64,000 nucleotides of DNA from Kuschelorhynchus macadamiae (GCA_030620095.1 JAUTXW010000328.1:1-64000), one strand, 5' to 3'. Shown: positions 38,482 through 50,979, numbered from the stretch's first letter. Numbers and translations: made by a program. The notes: generated by a model not told the origin, from the letters alone.

Positions 38482-39137
38482 ATGTATTTTTAAAAGTATG
38501 TTAATACTGGGAGAAACTTTAATAACGATTTATACTCCATCAAAAAACTACAACATACTTGTCATGTCTTTATCATTTTGCTGAACACATTGGTAATACT
38601 GAACTATAGTCGACTGCGGTCTTATCGTGCGGGTCCAAAGTGAATACTAAAATGTTGTGTGATTCTTGTATCGAGCTATTAAATCTCGATGGGCTATTTA
38701 CAAATATGCAGGGAGAAAGAAAATAGTTTTTTTTTATTATATTACGCAATATTAAGATGGCCACTTAATATTATTTTATATATTAAATGCCGAGGGACTA
38801 AATAAGAAAATTCGCTAAATAAGTATTTGGTTAAAATTTGGCAAAAACAAAAATACACACAATGGCAAGCGCCTTAATAAAGTCGGAAGGCGGTTCGAAT
38901 CAGTGGAACAATCAAGATATGTTCTGTTTATACAGGCACTTAATGAAAGTGAGATTTTTTTATCAATCATCAAAAATTATGAGCCCCGCTTGACATAAAA
39001 ATCAAACCACTTGTACAGTGTCATTTATTTAAATGCGGGCCACCCCTGTGCAAAAAAACTTGTTTTTTTTTGTATTGTATTGAAATTTTATTTTGCAAAA
39101 ATATTATACATCTTTGTTAAAAACGCAAGATAATTAG
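38482..39137. other. UTP4 3' flank
   Basis: AT-rich, no recognised feature. No clear AATAAA was seen close to the stop. Confidence 0.4.
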
Positions 39138-39384
<247 letters not shown>

Positions 39385-39399
39385 TGAAGTACATATCGT

Positions 39400-39582
39400 T
39401 TGGCATTAAATTATATTACGCCGGAGTACTGGAAAAAATCTGTGGAATATATGGAGAAATTAATATGGGATTGGTGGAATCGAGAACGAGTTCTAGATGT
39501 CGAAATAACACCAATGATCATTGCGCCATTTGAGGACGACTCAGAAGATGAGGACTTTTTAAGCGATGATGATATTTTTTAG
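39400..39582 (+). CDS. Orphan coding-like exon with acidic C-terminus, unidentified
   Basis: A 60-codon frame reads YWKKSVEYMEKLIWDWWNRE, then VLDVEITPMIIAPF, and ends in an acidic tail (EDDSEDEDFLSDDDIF) before TAG. The aromatic-rich and acidic composition looks like real protein and is unlike the flanking repeats. An AG just before TAC at 39425 could be an acceptor. I do not recognise the family; it does not resemble the usual UTP4 C-terminus, and the exon 9 frame does not splice into it simply. It may be the last exon of another gene, an alternative UTP4 end, or a retroposed fragment. Confidence 0.4.
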   Translation: MALNYITPEYWKKSVEYMEKLIWDWWNRERVLDVEITPMIIAPFEDDSEDEDFLSDDDIF

Positions 39583-41150
39583 TCTATAATATTAAAAAGT
39601 TTCTGAAGGATTATATTAGTCTTAACGTGTATAAATCATAAATTGCATTATCAATAGTTATCATAGTTTACTACTCTCTCCTGGATATTGGTCGGCGAAT
39701 TTTAATTTTCGTAATATTTTATTAGAGTTAATACCATTTTTTTCGCTTGTGGATGCAAAAAACCCGAAAATTGTTTTCTGTTACTCATTTTGTCACTGAC
39801 TTGTCAATCTGACTTTGAAGTGACATCGGTCAGAGATTTTTGCAACTGCTGGTATTTATATGTTTATCCTCTTTTCTCATGTGAAAATATCATAGGTCTA
39901 TCTAATTCATCTTCCGGATTATATGCGGAGGATATGATTCCACGTAATAAAAGAAAAATTAGCTTAAAAAGTTTGTCGTTGATAAATCGTGTGACCCGCA
40001 TGATAACACTGCTTTTGACTATAGACTGAAAGAAATCGGCAAATGTAGATACTCTAAAAACCCTGGTATAGAAAGTTACATGTATTACGGTTTTTAAGAG
40101 ATCCGTCAAGGAATTATATACACTTGGGCAAGGCGTCGACACCATGTCGTCACGTAGTTTTGGACGCGACACATTTTTACGCTACCGTGTAGACACTGCG
40201 CCCACTTAAAGTTGAAATTGGAACCGAAATGGTGATCAAAATGTATACCAGATAGTGCCCAAAATATCCACAAAGGATAGTCCAAAATGTACATTTACTT
40301 TCACTAAAATGTGTCCACAATGTGACTTTGGTTTCCGGTATGTTTGTAAAGTGGGGCTTCAATACGACCAAATTGTTACTGATGTGTCCAAAATATTTTT
40401 TTATGTTTCCTTTACGTTTCTAACACTGAACTTAAATATACCCAATGTTAGCCCGCTTTTTTCCCCAAAATGTTACCAAAATGCGTCTTTGTGGTTGCAA
40501 AATCGACACACTTTTATCCAGTTTGTGGCCAAAATTATATTTGTGTGTCCATTTTATATAAAACTAAACTCATTACAGATACAGAATATATTTATACTTA
40601 AAACAATTTAGTTGCACAATGGACACGATATATTAATTATTATTTTTGTTTCCAATATGCCTCCATATGAAAATATATAATAGTTAGGTAATAAGTGAGC
40701 CTAACTTATTGGTGCACTCAAAATTTCTGATAATAGTAGATAAAGTACTTCGAAAGACCACATGCGCGTTAAAAACAATAAATATTTTTAAATAGTTAAA
40801 ACTATTGCTATTTCGCAGTAAATTTTATTTTTGAAATTTTTAAAGAAAAACAGGTGTTAATATATTATTTTATGATTTCCAACAGCACATTGTGAATGTT
40901 TTTGGTTAAAATGAGCCAGAAATTTAAATTAAAGATGATTTTATTCTTTTACGCCATTGTTATCAAATTGGGCATTGTGGAATTTTCTTAACAAAACATG
41001 GGGTCTCAATGATTTGTTTCCAAAAATTGCCTAACTAAACTAAACTAACTAAGATCCGGGGGAAACATTTAAGAGTCGTGTTTTCGATATTTTACCAAAA
41101 TTCTACTTCAATGTGTCTTTTTAGCCATATAGGATGTATTTGGCTTTCGT
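39583..41150. other. Unassigned DNA with diverged CCAAAATGTG-rich stretch
   Basis: No host gene was recognised. From about 40135 to 40580 short phrases such as TGTGTCCAAAAT, TGTGTCCACAATG and CCAAAATGTTACC recur irregularly, suggesting an old, diverged tandem array or the tail of a repeat. Similar phrases appear near 41090-41125. Confidence 0.35.
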
Positions 41151-42112
41151 GTACAGGGTGACCCCTTTTTGGTACTTTTGCGGGGCATTTCCGTTATTTT
41201 TATAGATAGAAAGTTGCGGTTTTTGCGACAGTGTGCTTCTTTTTCGTAAAACTAAAGATGCCGTTAACAAAATTTTCACAGCCCTTTTAGTTTTTAAGAT
41301 ACAAGGCTAAATTGAAAATGTGTTTTCAGGCACCCCTCGTATCTCAACTATCAGATAACTTGTCGAAAGTGTGAAAACGGATTCTTATATAACTTTTCCC
41401 ATAGAACACACGGTTCGGAATTAGTATACAGGGTCAGGTCAAAAGTTATCGGACCCTACTTTATTTTTTTATTTGGAACACTCTGTATATTTATAGACTA
41501 TAAAATTAGCCATTTTTACCTTTTCAAAAATATATAATAGTATGCACTTTTTCTCAGACACACGCAGATAAATGACAATTTTCTGAAATTAAATGCATAA
41601 TTTAATAGTTGGCTATGGCTATTGTTCATGACAACAAACAAAAATAAATGTCAAATATTTGTCTATCTCATCGGTTTTTGGATCGACTTTTGGTTTATAA
41701 ACGTTCTTTTGGTATTTTTATTTCATTGGTATTTATCAATTTCTTCGAATAATGGCAACGTATAAAAATTATGATATGCTGATATACACAGTAATGAAAA
41801 TTCTGAAGAAGCCTCGGAATTATATTATATATAAGGTAAGTAAGCTAATTATGGCTATGAAAATCTGTATTATCATTATAAGTTTTTGCGTGTTAGATAT
41901 CCAGAAAGAAGACCTTTTTTTGAGATTTTTGCTCGTTTAAAAGCAAATTTACTTGAACACGAATCTGTTCACCCGCGACCTAAAACATACAAGAAAGAGG
42001 ACAGGGAAAGACCGTTTTCCAAAATACCTTTTATTAATAATGTCTGTAAATCGAAAGTTTGTCTAGTATTGTGATGGTGTATTGTATTTGTCTTATATAA
42101 TGTGATATTTGA
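41150..42112 (+). pseudogene. Fragment of DUF4817-type (mariner-like) transposon
   Basis: The left part starts at TACAGGGTGACCCC (41154), the same end type as the MITEs here. At about 41752-42010 the translation gives a broken N-terminal helix-turn-helix: a MATYKNYDML start, then a frame with RYPERRPFFEIFARLKANLL and HPRPKTYKK. The Y-P-E-R-R phrase is characteristic of the DUF4817 domain at the N-terminus of insect mariner-related transposases. The fragment ends where a hAT element begins (42113). Stops and frame changes make it non-functional. Confidence 0.55.
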
Positions 42113-44524
42113 CAGTGGCGGCTATTCAGGTGAAGTAGGTGAAGTGATTCTTCACCAGGAAAAATAAACAAGTAACCATCTAACTATATTTATTATATAT
42201 CTCTTAAAATTTAAGTTTTTCCATTCATTTATTCACCTAATTGGCAAAAAATAAACTGTACATCTGGAATAAATATTTTACTTGACCGTTATCGGCATGT
42301 CTTTTTAAAACTTTCAATCGAACTTTATTATAACAACTTTGCAACGCGTTCGCGATGACGTGGAGCACATGGAATAATGTTGGCTGTTTTGTGTTATATT
42401 TATTTATGTTGTTGTTACAACTTTATTTGATGTCGGTTTTATTAATTTACATTATTGATGAATCCGATCACGGATGTGGTTTGCATTTTGTTGGAAACTC
42501 CATTTAATCGATGGAAGGAACAAGATCAGAGTTTTAATAGTCATCCTGGTTTTCGGCGTACAAATGGTTATGTAGTAGTCAAATATTACAAAAATTTTTT
42601 TGCTGGCCTTGTTTACTAGTGTCCAATAAATATTCAGTGTGGAATAAGGAAGGATTTGCAGGTATGTTAAATATATGAAGGCCTTTATACAAACATGATG
42701 ACTCGGCGGAGCATTTAAAATGCGAATTAATGCTAAAAACATTTGTAAAAAATCAAAGCAGTATAGATAACACTTTAAAAGAAACTGCTAAACTATATAA
42801 AATACATTTTAACGAAAACGTCCGATTAAATAGACTATTTATGTGCTTGGTAATTGACGCACATTGTACCTTGCAAAACAAGTTACTCTTTCGCGGCCAT
42901 GATGAGAGCCGCGAGTCAATAAACAGGGGAAATCTTAAAAAGCTTTTAGGTTTATTAATATCGAGAAGTTCCCAAGAACTAAAAGATCATCACGAAAAAA
43001 TTTAAAATGTTTTTACTGGTGACTCGAAAACTATTCAAAACGAAATAATCGAATGCATTTCTGATTATTTAAATGATCATGTAAAAAATGAAATAATGAA
43101 CACACAGTTTTTTTCTGTGCAAGTGGATGACACCACTGATATTACGCAAACCTCCCAGTGCTCCATAATTTTAAGATACGTTAATTCAGAAGGTTCAGTA
43201 GTAGAGAGATTCTTAGGATTTTATAATGTCAGCTCCGATAGAACGTCGGAGAATTTATATTTTCTATTGGATCAAATTTTGGACCAATTTGACTATAAAC
43301 ATAAATTAATAGAGCAATGTTACGATGGCGCAAGTGTGATATCTGGCGATCTAAATGGCCTTCGCAAAAAAAAAAGAAATAGTGCCGCAGGCTGTATTTG
43401 TCCATTGTCTTGCGCGTCGTGTTAACCTTATTATGCAGCAAAGTTTAAAAATATTTCTAAGAGTAGAATTTTTTTTGCAAGTCTTAGTGGTATTCCCTCA
43501 TTTTTTCATCACTCAGCCAAACGAACGTATGCTCTTACATCTGCATCTAAGAGGCGTATTGCAATATTTGTGTGATGGTGTGTGAACTGTGACAAATCTG
43601 ATGAAAAATCTTGCGAGAGGATTTTTAGGTGAAATGAACAATTTTAAATTCACGTTTCTGGCATTAGTGTTTAATGACATTTTTTCAATCACGAACATAC
43701 TATTTGCGTTCTTCAAAAAAAATCGCTTGACATTCATTTTTGCATATCCAGTATAAAACGCTGTCGTGAGGGGCTCTGTAAAAAAAAGAAATGAAAATTT
43801 TTTTTTATACCATGTTCGATAAAGCAAATTCTATTACAGAAATAAATCATTACAAACGTGAGCTTGCTAAGCTTTCACCTGAAGAAATTAGGGCTAAGTA
43901 TAGAACTCTTTTTTATGAAATATTGGACCATATTTTAATGGAATGTTTGGCAGATTCTGCTAAATTTTCCGAATATAGTTTAAATTTTCCGACTGGCCCG
44001 TTTGAAAATTTGTTACAGTTATATGGGGAAATATTTTTAAAAAGTCAAAGACAAAGACTTAAAAATGAGCTTGGTCTTATTTTTGCCAATGACAGTAATT
44101 GGAATATATCGCTGCAAGAGCAAGTGAAAAAAATTAATGAAAATAAAGATATTTTAACCAAAGCATATAAAGTGTTTTCCCTTATTTTGATAATACCGTC
44201 GACAAGTGCTTCAGTGGAAAGAAGTTTTTCTTGCCTCAAACGTGTAAAAACTTATTTAAGAAATACAATATCTCAAGAAAGACTTACTTCCTAGGCAATA
44301 TTTCAATTCGAAAGGAATTTCCGGAGGAGATTAGGGCAACTCATCCATTTTATGAGGATGTTGTAAATAAATTTGCTGCTATGAAAAATAGAATTGATTT
44401 AGTATACAAAATTTAGGTAAGTCGTAAAAAATATTCTACCCCTTCCACATATAAAAAAAATTATTGCGATATTTTCTTGCTTCATTTGCACTTCACTTAC
44501 TTTTTCACCCGCGAGCCGCCACTG
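42113..44524 (+). mobile_element. hAT DNA transposon (family A), longest copy
   Basis: CAGTGGCGGCTATTCAGGTG at the left and CGCGAGCCGCCACTG at the right (ending 44524) are the terminal inverted repeats. The flanking 8-mers (ATATTTGA and ATAAGCAT) do not match, so it either lost its duplication or was rearranged. It carries the most complete transposase of the family in this window. Confidence 0.85.
42480..44415 (+). pseudogene. hAT transposase, DUF4371 type, frameshifted
   Basis: Pieces in order: an N-terminal region with NRWKEQDQSFNSHPGF (42480-42560); DUF4371 with LLFRGHDESRESINRGNLKK (42887-42940), then TQFFSVQVDDTTDITQTSQC (catalytic-core Asp pair) and EQCYDGASVISGDL. HCLARRVNLIMQ near 43400 is the His-containing block. 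The all-alpha insertion runs through LAKLSPEEIRAKYRTLFYEI. The C-terminal hAT dimerization domain has IPSTSASVERSFSCLKRVKT (44188-44250) and ends near 44415. At least three frame changes are needed. It resembles the ZMYM1-like/52-kDa-repressor-like transposases, and the zinc-finger part is poorly preserved. Confidence 0.85.
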
Positions 44525-44999
44525 ATAAGCATATGTAGTAGCAATTTAAAAAAAGCGAGCGGTAGGTGGAGTTCGTTTCTTGTTACCGTGTGTTTTAAAA
44601 TAAAGATTATTCAATACTTAAATATACATTTTAACTTTTGCGACTTTTTGAAGAAAAACATTAAATATTGTATTATTAATGATGTAAATGATAGTCTCGG
44701 ATGATAAAATTAAAGAAATGTTTAGTAATTTAGTTTTAAAATTTAGTAAAACGAATCTATCGATTTTTTTGTGTAAGCGTTTTATTGTTAAAATGTTATA
44801 GGTTGTTACACAATTTGACTCCCCAAAAAAAAACCTTAACTAACAAGTGAAGTTAAATAAAAGCTTGTAAAATTCGAGAAAACCGAGAAACGAGGGTACA
44901 GTGTATGCGAAGCGGTGTTCCTAATTTTTTTTTCTAGAAAATAAGAACTTTTCGCTAACGCCAAGTGCTATCTTAGAGGAAATTAATCTCCTCTCTGAA

Positions 45000-45310
45000 C
45001 GGCAAAAAACGCAGAGTTTTCACGGAAATAATTTCGCCAAGCAAGATTGATAGTGGCCGCTCTAGAAGAGTATAAAAATTATCCGTCCGTTCGGTGGAGC
45101 AGGGTGACGGGATTACCCGACACTCTTTTAATTAAAATACCTGTTGTTCGGGAGACCATAAGCCGTGGATTAATCCTTAATTTATTGTCTGCCATGTAGA
45201 GTGCAACGTTGCGGACGCGCCATGAATAATTTGTATTGCCGCCGACCGGTGTCTATTACGGCATCGTGCATCATATTAATGTGGTGTCAACAAGGGTCGA
45301 CGTGGCGTTT
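45000..45310. other. GC-richer island of unknown function
   Basis: About 300 bp with elevated G+C and CpG between AT-rich flanks, containing TGCAACGTTGCGGACGCG and CACCGGTCGGCGG-type palindromic text. No reading frame was recognised. Its character resembles a conserved non-coding element. Confidence 0.3.
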
Positions 45311-46103
45311 TCGTCAGTATTATAGATATATTTTTAATAATACGATTTTACATAATGTTGGTCATCTATAATCTTAGAATTGCTTACAATTTTGTAATTT
45401 TGCGCCACAACGAGAAAAAAATTTTGAGGATTATCTGGAATGTATTTTATCTGCTCCTCAAAAATTGTTTTGACCACAATTTCACGGCCACGGTACACTA
45501 ATATCTTCGATTCCAAAAATACAAAGGACTAGGCACACGTTTGTATGGAAAATGGCTCTGGGTTAATTTTCGTAATGTTTTGATATATTGTATGTAGTTC
45601 TCATGATTCTGAAAAAAAAGTGTCCATGGGCTTAATGGGATCCTATGGCTAGTTTTCGAGATATGGGATCTTGACGTCTTGAGAAAATAATGTTCGCTTG
45701 TATTTAAAGCCTAAACAAGTTTTCGAGATACAGGGTCTTATAAATTTTGGACCATATATTATTAAATGTTTTGTGCTTTTGTTTTTAACAAAAAACCAGT
45801 TTCTAAACTTTTAGACATTTTGAAAAACCGGCTTTAAATGGCGATTCTCTATTCTACTATCTATCCTATTTTGATAATAAGTCTTGAGAATTTTCTCCTT
45901 GAGCGGAAGAACTAGCTATTTTGCTGAATTGAGAAGGCATTTCCATTTGATTTCCAACATTATTTTAAAACTCTTTGTATCACCTATTTAATATACAAAT
46001 GTCAGATGTTTCCCATTACATAACTTTTCTTATTATATACAGGAAAGCAAAATACAACAAACGTTCATAATGTGCTAAGTAAATATAAGTAAAGGGTCGT
46101 CTT

Positions 46104-46540
46104 CAGGGGCGTAGTGATGCCGCTTCGGGCCTGTGTTCCATGGGATCGCCGGGTCCTTTACCCAATAAAAAACGAACGAACATAACAAAATCACAAAAAA
46201 TTAAAATCAGTACAAGCAACATAACAAAAAATATAAAAAGAAATGAAATACCTGATCTAGTTACATTTTTTTTCCTCGCCTTGTTATTTGCAAAAACCGA
46301 TACAATGGAAGACAGGCCTATTTTCCTCGCAATTTGGTTCTCAATTGACAGAATTGACAACCCCGAAAGTCTTTCCTGTCTCATTGTGTTACTGAGAAAA
46401 TTTTTTATTAATTTTAACTTAGAAAATGATCGTTCGGCTGTTGCTACCGATACAGCGATACTTAGGAAAATGTAGCAAGCCGTCAAAATTTCGCTAAAAC
46501 TACTACAGGAACTAAAATTTTCAATCAAAATAAACTCCAT
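46104..46540 (-). pseudogene. hAT family C: C-terminal dimerization domain and terminal repeat
   Basis: CAGGGGCGTAG at 46104 is a hAT-type terminus. The minus-strand frame from 46540 contains SVATAERSFSKLKLIKNFLS and RQERLSGLSILSIENQIA, the dimerization motif, then a hydrophobic stretch and the end of the element. It is truncated at about 46544 where family B begins. Confidence 0.75.
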
Positions 46541-46544
46541 TAAG

Positions 46545-47196
46545 CAGGGGCGTGCGGTGAAATTTTAAGATAGAGAAGCAATTTTTAGAAACTTACCAAT
46601 GACGTCATCATAAAAACGTCGATGCTGCGACATATTTTGGAGAAGTTTATTTTCAATGGACAACAGCGAGGTATGCGAAAGTCTCTTCTGCCCCGTTGAA
46701 TTTCTCACGAAATTTTTTTTACGTTTAAGTGTTGAAAAATTGCGTTCTACTGATGAACTTGTGTCAGGTATTGTCAATACTAATTCACACAATTTCGACA
46801 CTTCGGTGTAGGCATCTTCCAGCTCCTTGTCTTTTAAAAACTGCAATAGTTCCTTTTGCGCTAATGTCATCAGTTTCACTTTTAGTTCAGATCGCAGTAA
46901 CACTCTGTCGAAGAACTGGCCATAATGAAGAAGAAGAGATTTAAACGCATCTTCTGGAAAGAGCTCGAGGAATTTAAAATCATTTAAACCGTTAAATCTA
47001 TAGTTCATTTGTTGCTGAATTTGATCGATTATTTCATAAAAGAGGCGTCTGTATGATGTTTGAACATCTCCCACCTTGTCTGTTCGAAGACGCTTGGCCT
47101 GTGGCTCTACATTTAACGTGATCGTTTTCTCCCAAAATAGGTCAAAGTGATCTCTTTTTTGGCTTAACATGGACTTAAAATCATTCCATGATTATA
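46545..47196 (-). pseudogene. hAT family B: C-terminal half of transposase
   Basis: CAGGGGCGTGCGGTGA at 46545 is the terminus. The minus-strand frame from 47170 to 46565 is open for 201 codons: KRDHFDLFWEKTITLNVEPQ, YRRLFYEIIDQIQQQMNYRF, then the dimerization domain IPDTSSSVERNFSTLKRKKN and LSHTSLLSIENKLLQ. An intact frame of this length suggests a younger copy than its neighbours. On its 5' side it joins family A sequence at about 47190. Confidence 0.8.
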
Positions 47197-48037
47197 CTTA
47201 GCCCTAATTTCTTCAGGTGAAAGCTTAGCAAGCTCACGTTTGTAATGATTTATTTCTGTAATAGAATTTGCTTTATCAAACATGGTATTAAAAAAATGTT
47301 CATTTCTTTTCTTACAGAGCGCCTCACGGCAGCGTTTTATTTTGGATATGCAAAAATGAATGTCAAGCGATTTTTTTTGAAAAACGTCAAATAGTATGTC
47401 CGTGATTGAGAAAATGTCATTATACACTAATGCCAGAAACGTGAATTCAAAATCGTTATTAATTTTTCATCAGATTTGTCACAGTTTGTAATAAATTCAA
47501 AGACGTCTTTTAATTTATTCCAGTCTTGAACAATCACATTTACTAACTTCGAATGTGAAGTTATAACAACACCATAAATAAATGTAACACAAAACAGTCA
47601 AGTTAACTGCAAAGGAACTCACCGGTTGCAGCGAAATCCGCGAAAATAAAAGTAAACAACCACCGCAAACTAAACGACAAGTGGGTGTATGGCGTTGTAT
47701 GGCGCTGGGCTCGACGTCATCGGATACGCGTTGTCATGGCAACATAGTAAGAAAATCGTAAACTGAACATAGCACCTCCGCCAAAGTCAAAGCGGTTTAC
47801 GCCACTGTTATAGTTGTTATAATAAAGTTCGATTGAAAGTTTTAAAAAGACATGCCGCCAACGGTCAAGTAAAATATTTATTCGAGATGTACAGTTTATT
47901 TTTTACCAGTTAGGTGAATAAATGAACGTAAAAACTAAAATTTTAAGAGATATATAATAAATATAGTTAGATGTTTGCTTGTTTATTTTTGCAGGTGAAG
48001 TAGTACTTCACCCACTTCACCTGAATAGCCGCCACTG
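47190..48037 (-). mobile_element. hAT family A, 5' part only
   Basis: The right terminus AGCCGCCACTG ends at 48037. Minus-strand coding pieces include NDIFSITDILFDVFQKKSLD and the LSPEEIRAKY phrase at about 47198-47227. At that point the sequence switches to family B instead of continuing as in 42113-44524. Confidence 0.8.
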
Positions 48038-48047
48038 ATTTGTTTCT

Positions 48048-48250
48048 TAGATAACCAGAAAGAAGACAACTCGATAAAAGAACACTTTCAAAAAAGTAAA
48101 TCTGATACAATCCTATTACAAAGAAAATAGGGAAATTGAAGAGATCAGTGTTTTAGCTGCTTTTGCGATCAATCCGTCAACTTCCTGTCAAAAAGGCAAG
48201 GATGCTAAGCTACGAGCAGTGTCTTTGAAATGGCTGTAATATATTTCAGA
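48048..48250 (+). pseudogene. Second DUF4817-type transposon fragment
   Basis: CAGAAAGAAGACAACTCGA at 48056 corresponds to the PERR codons of the fragment near 41900. Downstream a frame reads NREIEEISVLAAFAINPSTS, recalling the linker helix after DUF4817. Broken by stops. Confidence 0.45.
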
Positions 48251-48256
48251 AAAATG

Positions 48257-48680
48257 TACAGGGTGTTACTTTTTCCCAGGTCGCGACCGCTGTTGCCTCC
48301 CTCCTTCTACTGCGACGCTACTAGCCATTTTGACAATAAATTTAAATTTCTTATTTTGTTCTGTAACTTTTTGGTTTCTAGGGTTTTTTCGATATTTTTT
48401 AACGTATAGAACTTATTTATCAAAATATCCATTCATACATAGTAATGGTGTAGGGAACACAAAAGCATCGTAAAATTGCCATGTTAATGCATTATGACTT
48501 TAAAATTAGGTAGGTGTGAATGGACACTACTAAATAATTTCAAACGGTACAAAAGATCCAAAATATCTAAGAAACCAAAAAGTTACAAAACAGAATAAGG
48601 CATTTAAATGTATTGTAAAAATGGCCAGAGGCGTCTCAGCAGAAATTTGGAGGAGGGTAGGGAAAAAGTAACACCCTGCA
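48257..48680. mobile_element. MITE with TACAGGGTGTTAC ends
   Basis: TACAGGGTGTTACTTTTTCCC at the left matches GGGAAAAAGTAACACCCTGCA at the right. The arms continue (GTAACTTTTTGGTTTCTAGG with AAGAAACCAAAAAGTTAC) for about 140 bp. Non-coding. Confidence 0.85.
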
Positions 48681-49490
48681 GATTTTTATAAAATATATTA
48701 TAGACATTTCGATCGCATTGCTCATAGCATACAGTGTATATGAACTTTCAACCCTAAAATGAGCTAAAAAATTACGCCTTGCATTTTTAGCCATCGATTA
48801 AATAACAGCTTCTTTTGGAATTTAAAAACGAATACCCTATATGAAGACTACTAATAAAACAGCTAGAGTAAAAATAATGAAAAAACTGTTTTGGCAAAAA
48901 AGTCCATAATTCACAAAAGTTTTATCGCAGCTGATGTATCGTAATTATCTTACGTCTAATAATTCCAAAATTATAGCAAAATCTGTCGAATACAGTTCTA
49001 TTTGGTAAATTCTAGCTAACTTTTGTTATACTATGTATCCATATTTCTTAATACTAATGATAACGGTATAACTGTTGATAGTAAATTAGATGATAAAGAT
49101 TTGTTTTATATACAGGTTGTTAAGTTAACGCTACAGTTGTATGAAGATGTCAAAATTTTCGTAGAATCGCTGTATATTGCAAATAAATAAAAATATCAAA
49201 AATTGCTGAACATGCTAAAAACAAGAGTACATAGATCAATTCCAGCAATGGAAAATGGATAGAGTTTTACTCTAAATCTTATTTATTCATTTTTCACTTT
49301 TATGCGCCAACATCTCGGCTTTACCATGTTTTAACATTTCTTATCGAAACCGTTTTTTTTTAATCAAACCTGCTGTCATTCTAATTGCCCCTCTTCCGTT
49401 GAAATTTTGATGGTTACATTATACATAATGGGATTTTCATTAACTATTTATCGAGTTAAGATATTGTAGGAAACATCAAAACGCGTTTTA

Positions 49491-49494
<4 letters not shown>
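48681..49494. other. AT-rich spacer, nothing recognised
   Basis: No open frame or repeat structure of note was seen. Confidence 0.4.

Positions 49495-49560
<66 letters not shown>
49495..49560. repeat. (TA)n microsatellite
   Basis: 66 bp of uninterrupted TA dinucleotides. Confidence 0.97.
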
Positions 49561-49564
<4 letters not shown>

Positions 49565-50207
49565 CCCGTACTTTTACACGAACAAATAGTCATTTTCCTT
49601 TCACACTGTATATATTGTTCATTGAAACAACTTGTGTTTCTAGCCCAAATAAAGTTGGTTAAAGAAAAATGTTTAAGGAAAAATACATGTACCATCCTTG
49701 GTCATGTGATTCCAAATGCCAGCGGTTGCGTCATGGCCATCCATTTTATTCGGACGTGGCATATATTGCTTAGCCTGATGAAACTTTACAGTTCACCTAT
49801 TTAGGGAGGTTTAATTTATTACTTCCATTCTCCGACACCCTTGGTGGTAACGTGGGGGGCGGGAAAGGGGGAGGTAGCAGTCGTGGCACGTCCGCAGTGG
49901 CTACAGAGACACACATCATCACACAGGAAAACAAAACCGCAGACAATGGAACGTCTAGTTGTAGCGCGGCCGAATTTGAAATTGAGTAATGGTGTTTTGC
50001 TAACAGAGTCATGCTGTGGTCGAAGTGTGTAATCTGTTTTAAGGAGGTTGTTTTTACTTTATATAGTAAAAATAATATAATAATAATAATAAGATAATTA
50101 GAGGTAGTAACATAAAAATAAGGTACATAAAAGAAATAAGAAAAAACAGAGGAAACAAATAAGAAATCATGGTTCTTGGGATTAGACAGTGTCAAATTTG
50201 AATTACT

Positions 50208-50250
50208 ATCCGACGTTTCGCCTTCGACTGCTCGAGGATTTCTCAGGGAT
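50208..50250 (-). ncRNA. Hammerhead-like motif, PLE 2 left arm (core mutated)
   Basis: Minus strand: ATCC and GGAT form stem I, GAAACGTC is kept and stem II is recognisable (CCTCGA with TCGAAGG), but the first core block reads CTGAGAA instead of CTGANGA. Probably inactive. Confidence 0.55.
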
Positions 50251-50439
50251 CTTTACTTTACGAGATCTAAACATTGAATTAGCTCGAAGAGATTTAAGCG
50301 GGCTTTTATACCCGACTTGTGCTCGCTGAAGCGTTACTTTGTGTTAAGATCAGATTCCACGTGTGATGTAGAGCGTAGCCCGTATCTCTATTGACATTTT
50401 TTGTATGTTTAAAAATTTCAATAGATTCTCTAATTTTTC

Positions 50440-50870
50440 GTTTATAAAATCCTGGAATCGTTCATAGAACCTTGGTTTCCCTTAAATTTATAATATAGCC
50501 ATTGGTATGCTGGTGGTTAGCTACAGCGAACAATTTGTTTCTTTTTAATACATCGTTCATGTTCCTTAAGTCTAGTTGATATTGAGCGTCCTGTTTCTCC
50601 CACATACACTTCTCCACAGAAGCAAGGGATTTTATATACTTCTTCTGTTTGGAAAGGTACAATATCTTGCGGAGAACGCAAGCATTGTCCAATCTTCTTA
50701 TGTGTATTGAAGATTCTACGGATGCTGGACCGCCGAAGAAATGGTCCTATTTTGTCTGTAGTCCCATGTATGTGGGCAAGAACAACACTACCTAACGGTG
50801 GCTCTTCATCTTTCTCCTTTGGCGGAGTTGGATTACTATACCTTTTAATTCCCTCTGAGAGCTTCGGTCA
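50440..50870 (-). pseudogene. PLE 2 linker and GIY-YIG endonuclease remnant
   Basis: Minus-strand frames read PLGSVVLAHIHGTTDKIG, then FLRRSSIRRIFNTHKKIGQC and LRSPQDIVPF (the typical PLE connector), then VYKIPCFCGEVYVGETGRS, the GIY-YIG active region with its Cys pair. A broken RLKEHERCIKKKQ segment and a tail ending in INLRETKVL follow. The reverse transcriptase is missing. Frame changes occur within the nuclease domain. Confidence 0.85.
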
Positions 50871-50979
50871 GTTTCGATGTTTCAGACAAAGGGTCACGGT
50901 TCGGCAAGCACAAGTCGGGTATAAAAGCCCGTCTGACACTGTTCGATCTCATTCAGTGTTCAGATCTCGTAGATTAAAG

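Noticed and set aside
39790..40611. Several 60-118-codon frames on both strands
   Set aside because: They overlap one another and sit in a diverged CCAAAATGTG-rich stretch. No motif was recognised.
41821..41890. GTAAGT...TTAG interval in the DUF4817 fragment as an intron
   Set aside because: The supposed acceptor AG is part of the Arg codon of the conserved PERR block in the second copy (48048-48060), so splicing there would destroy the domain; decay is simpler.
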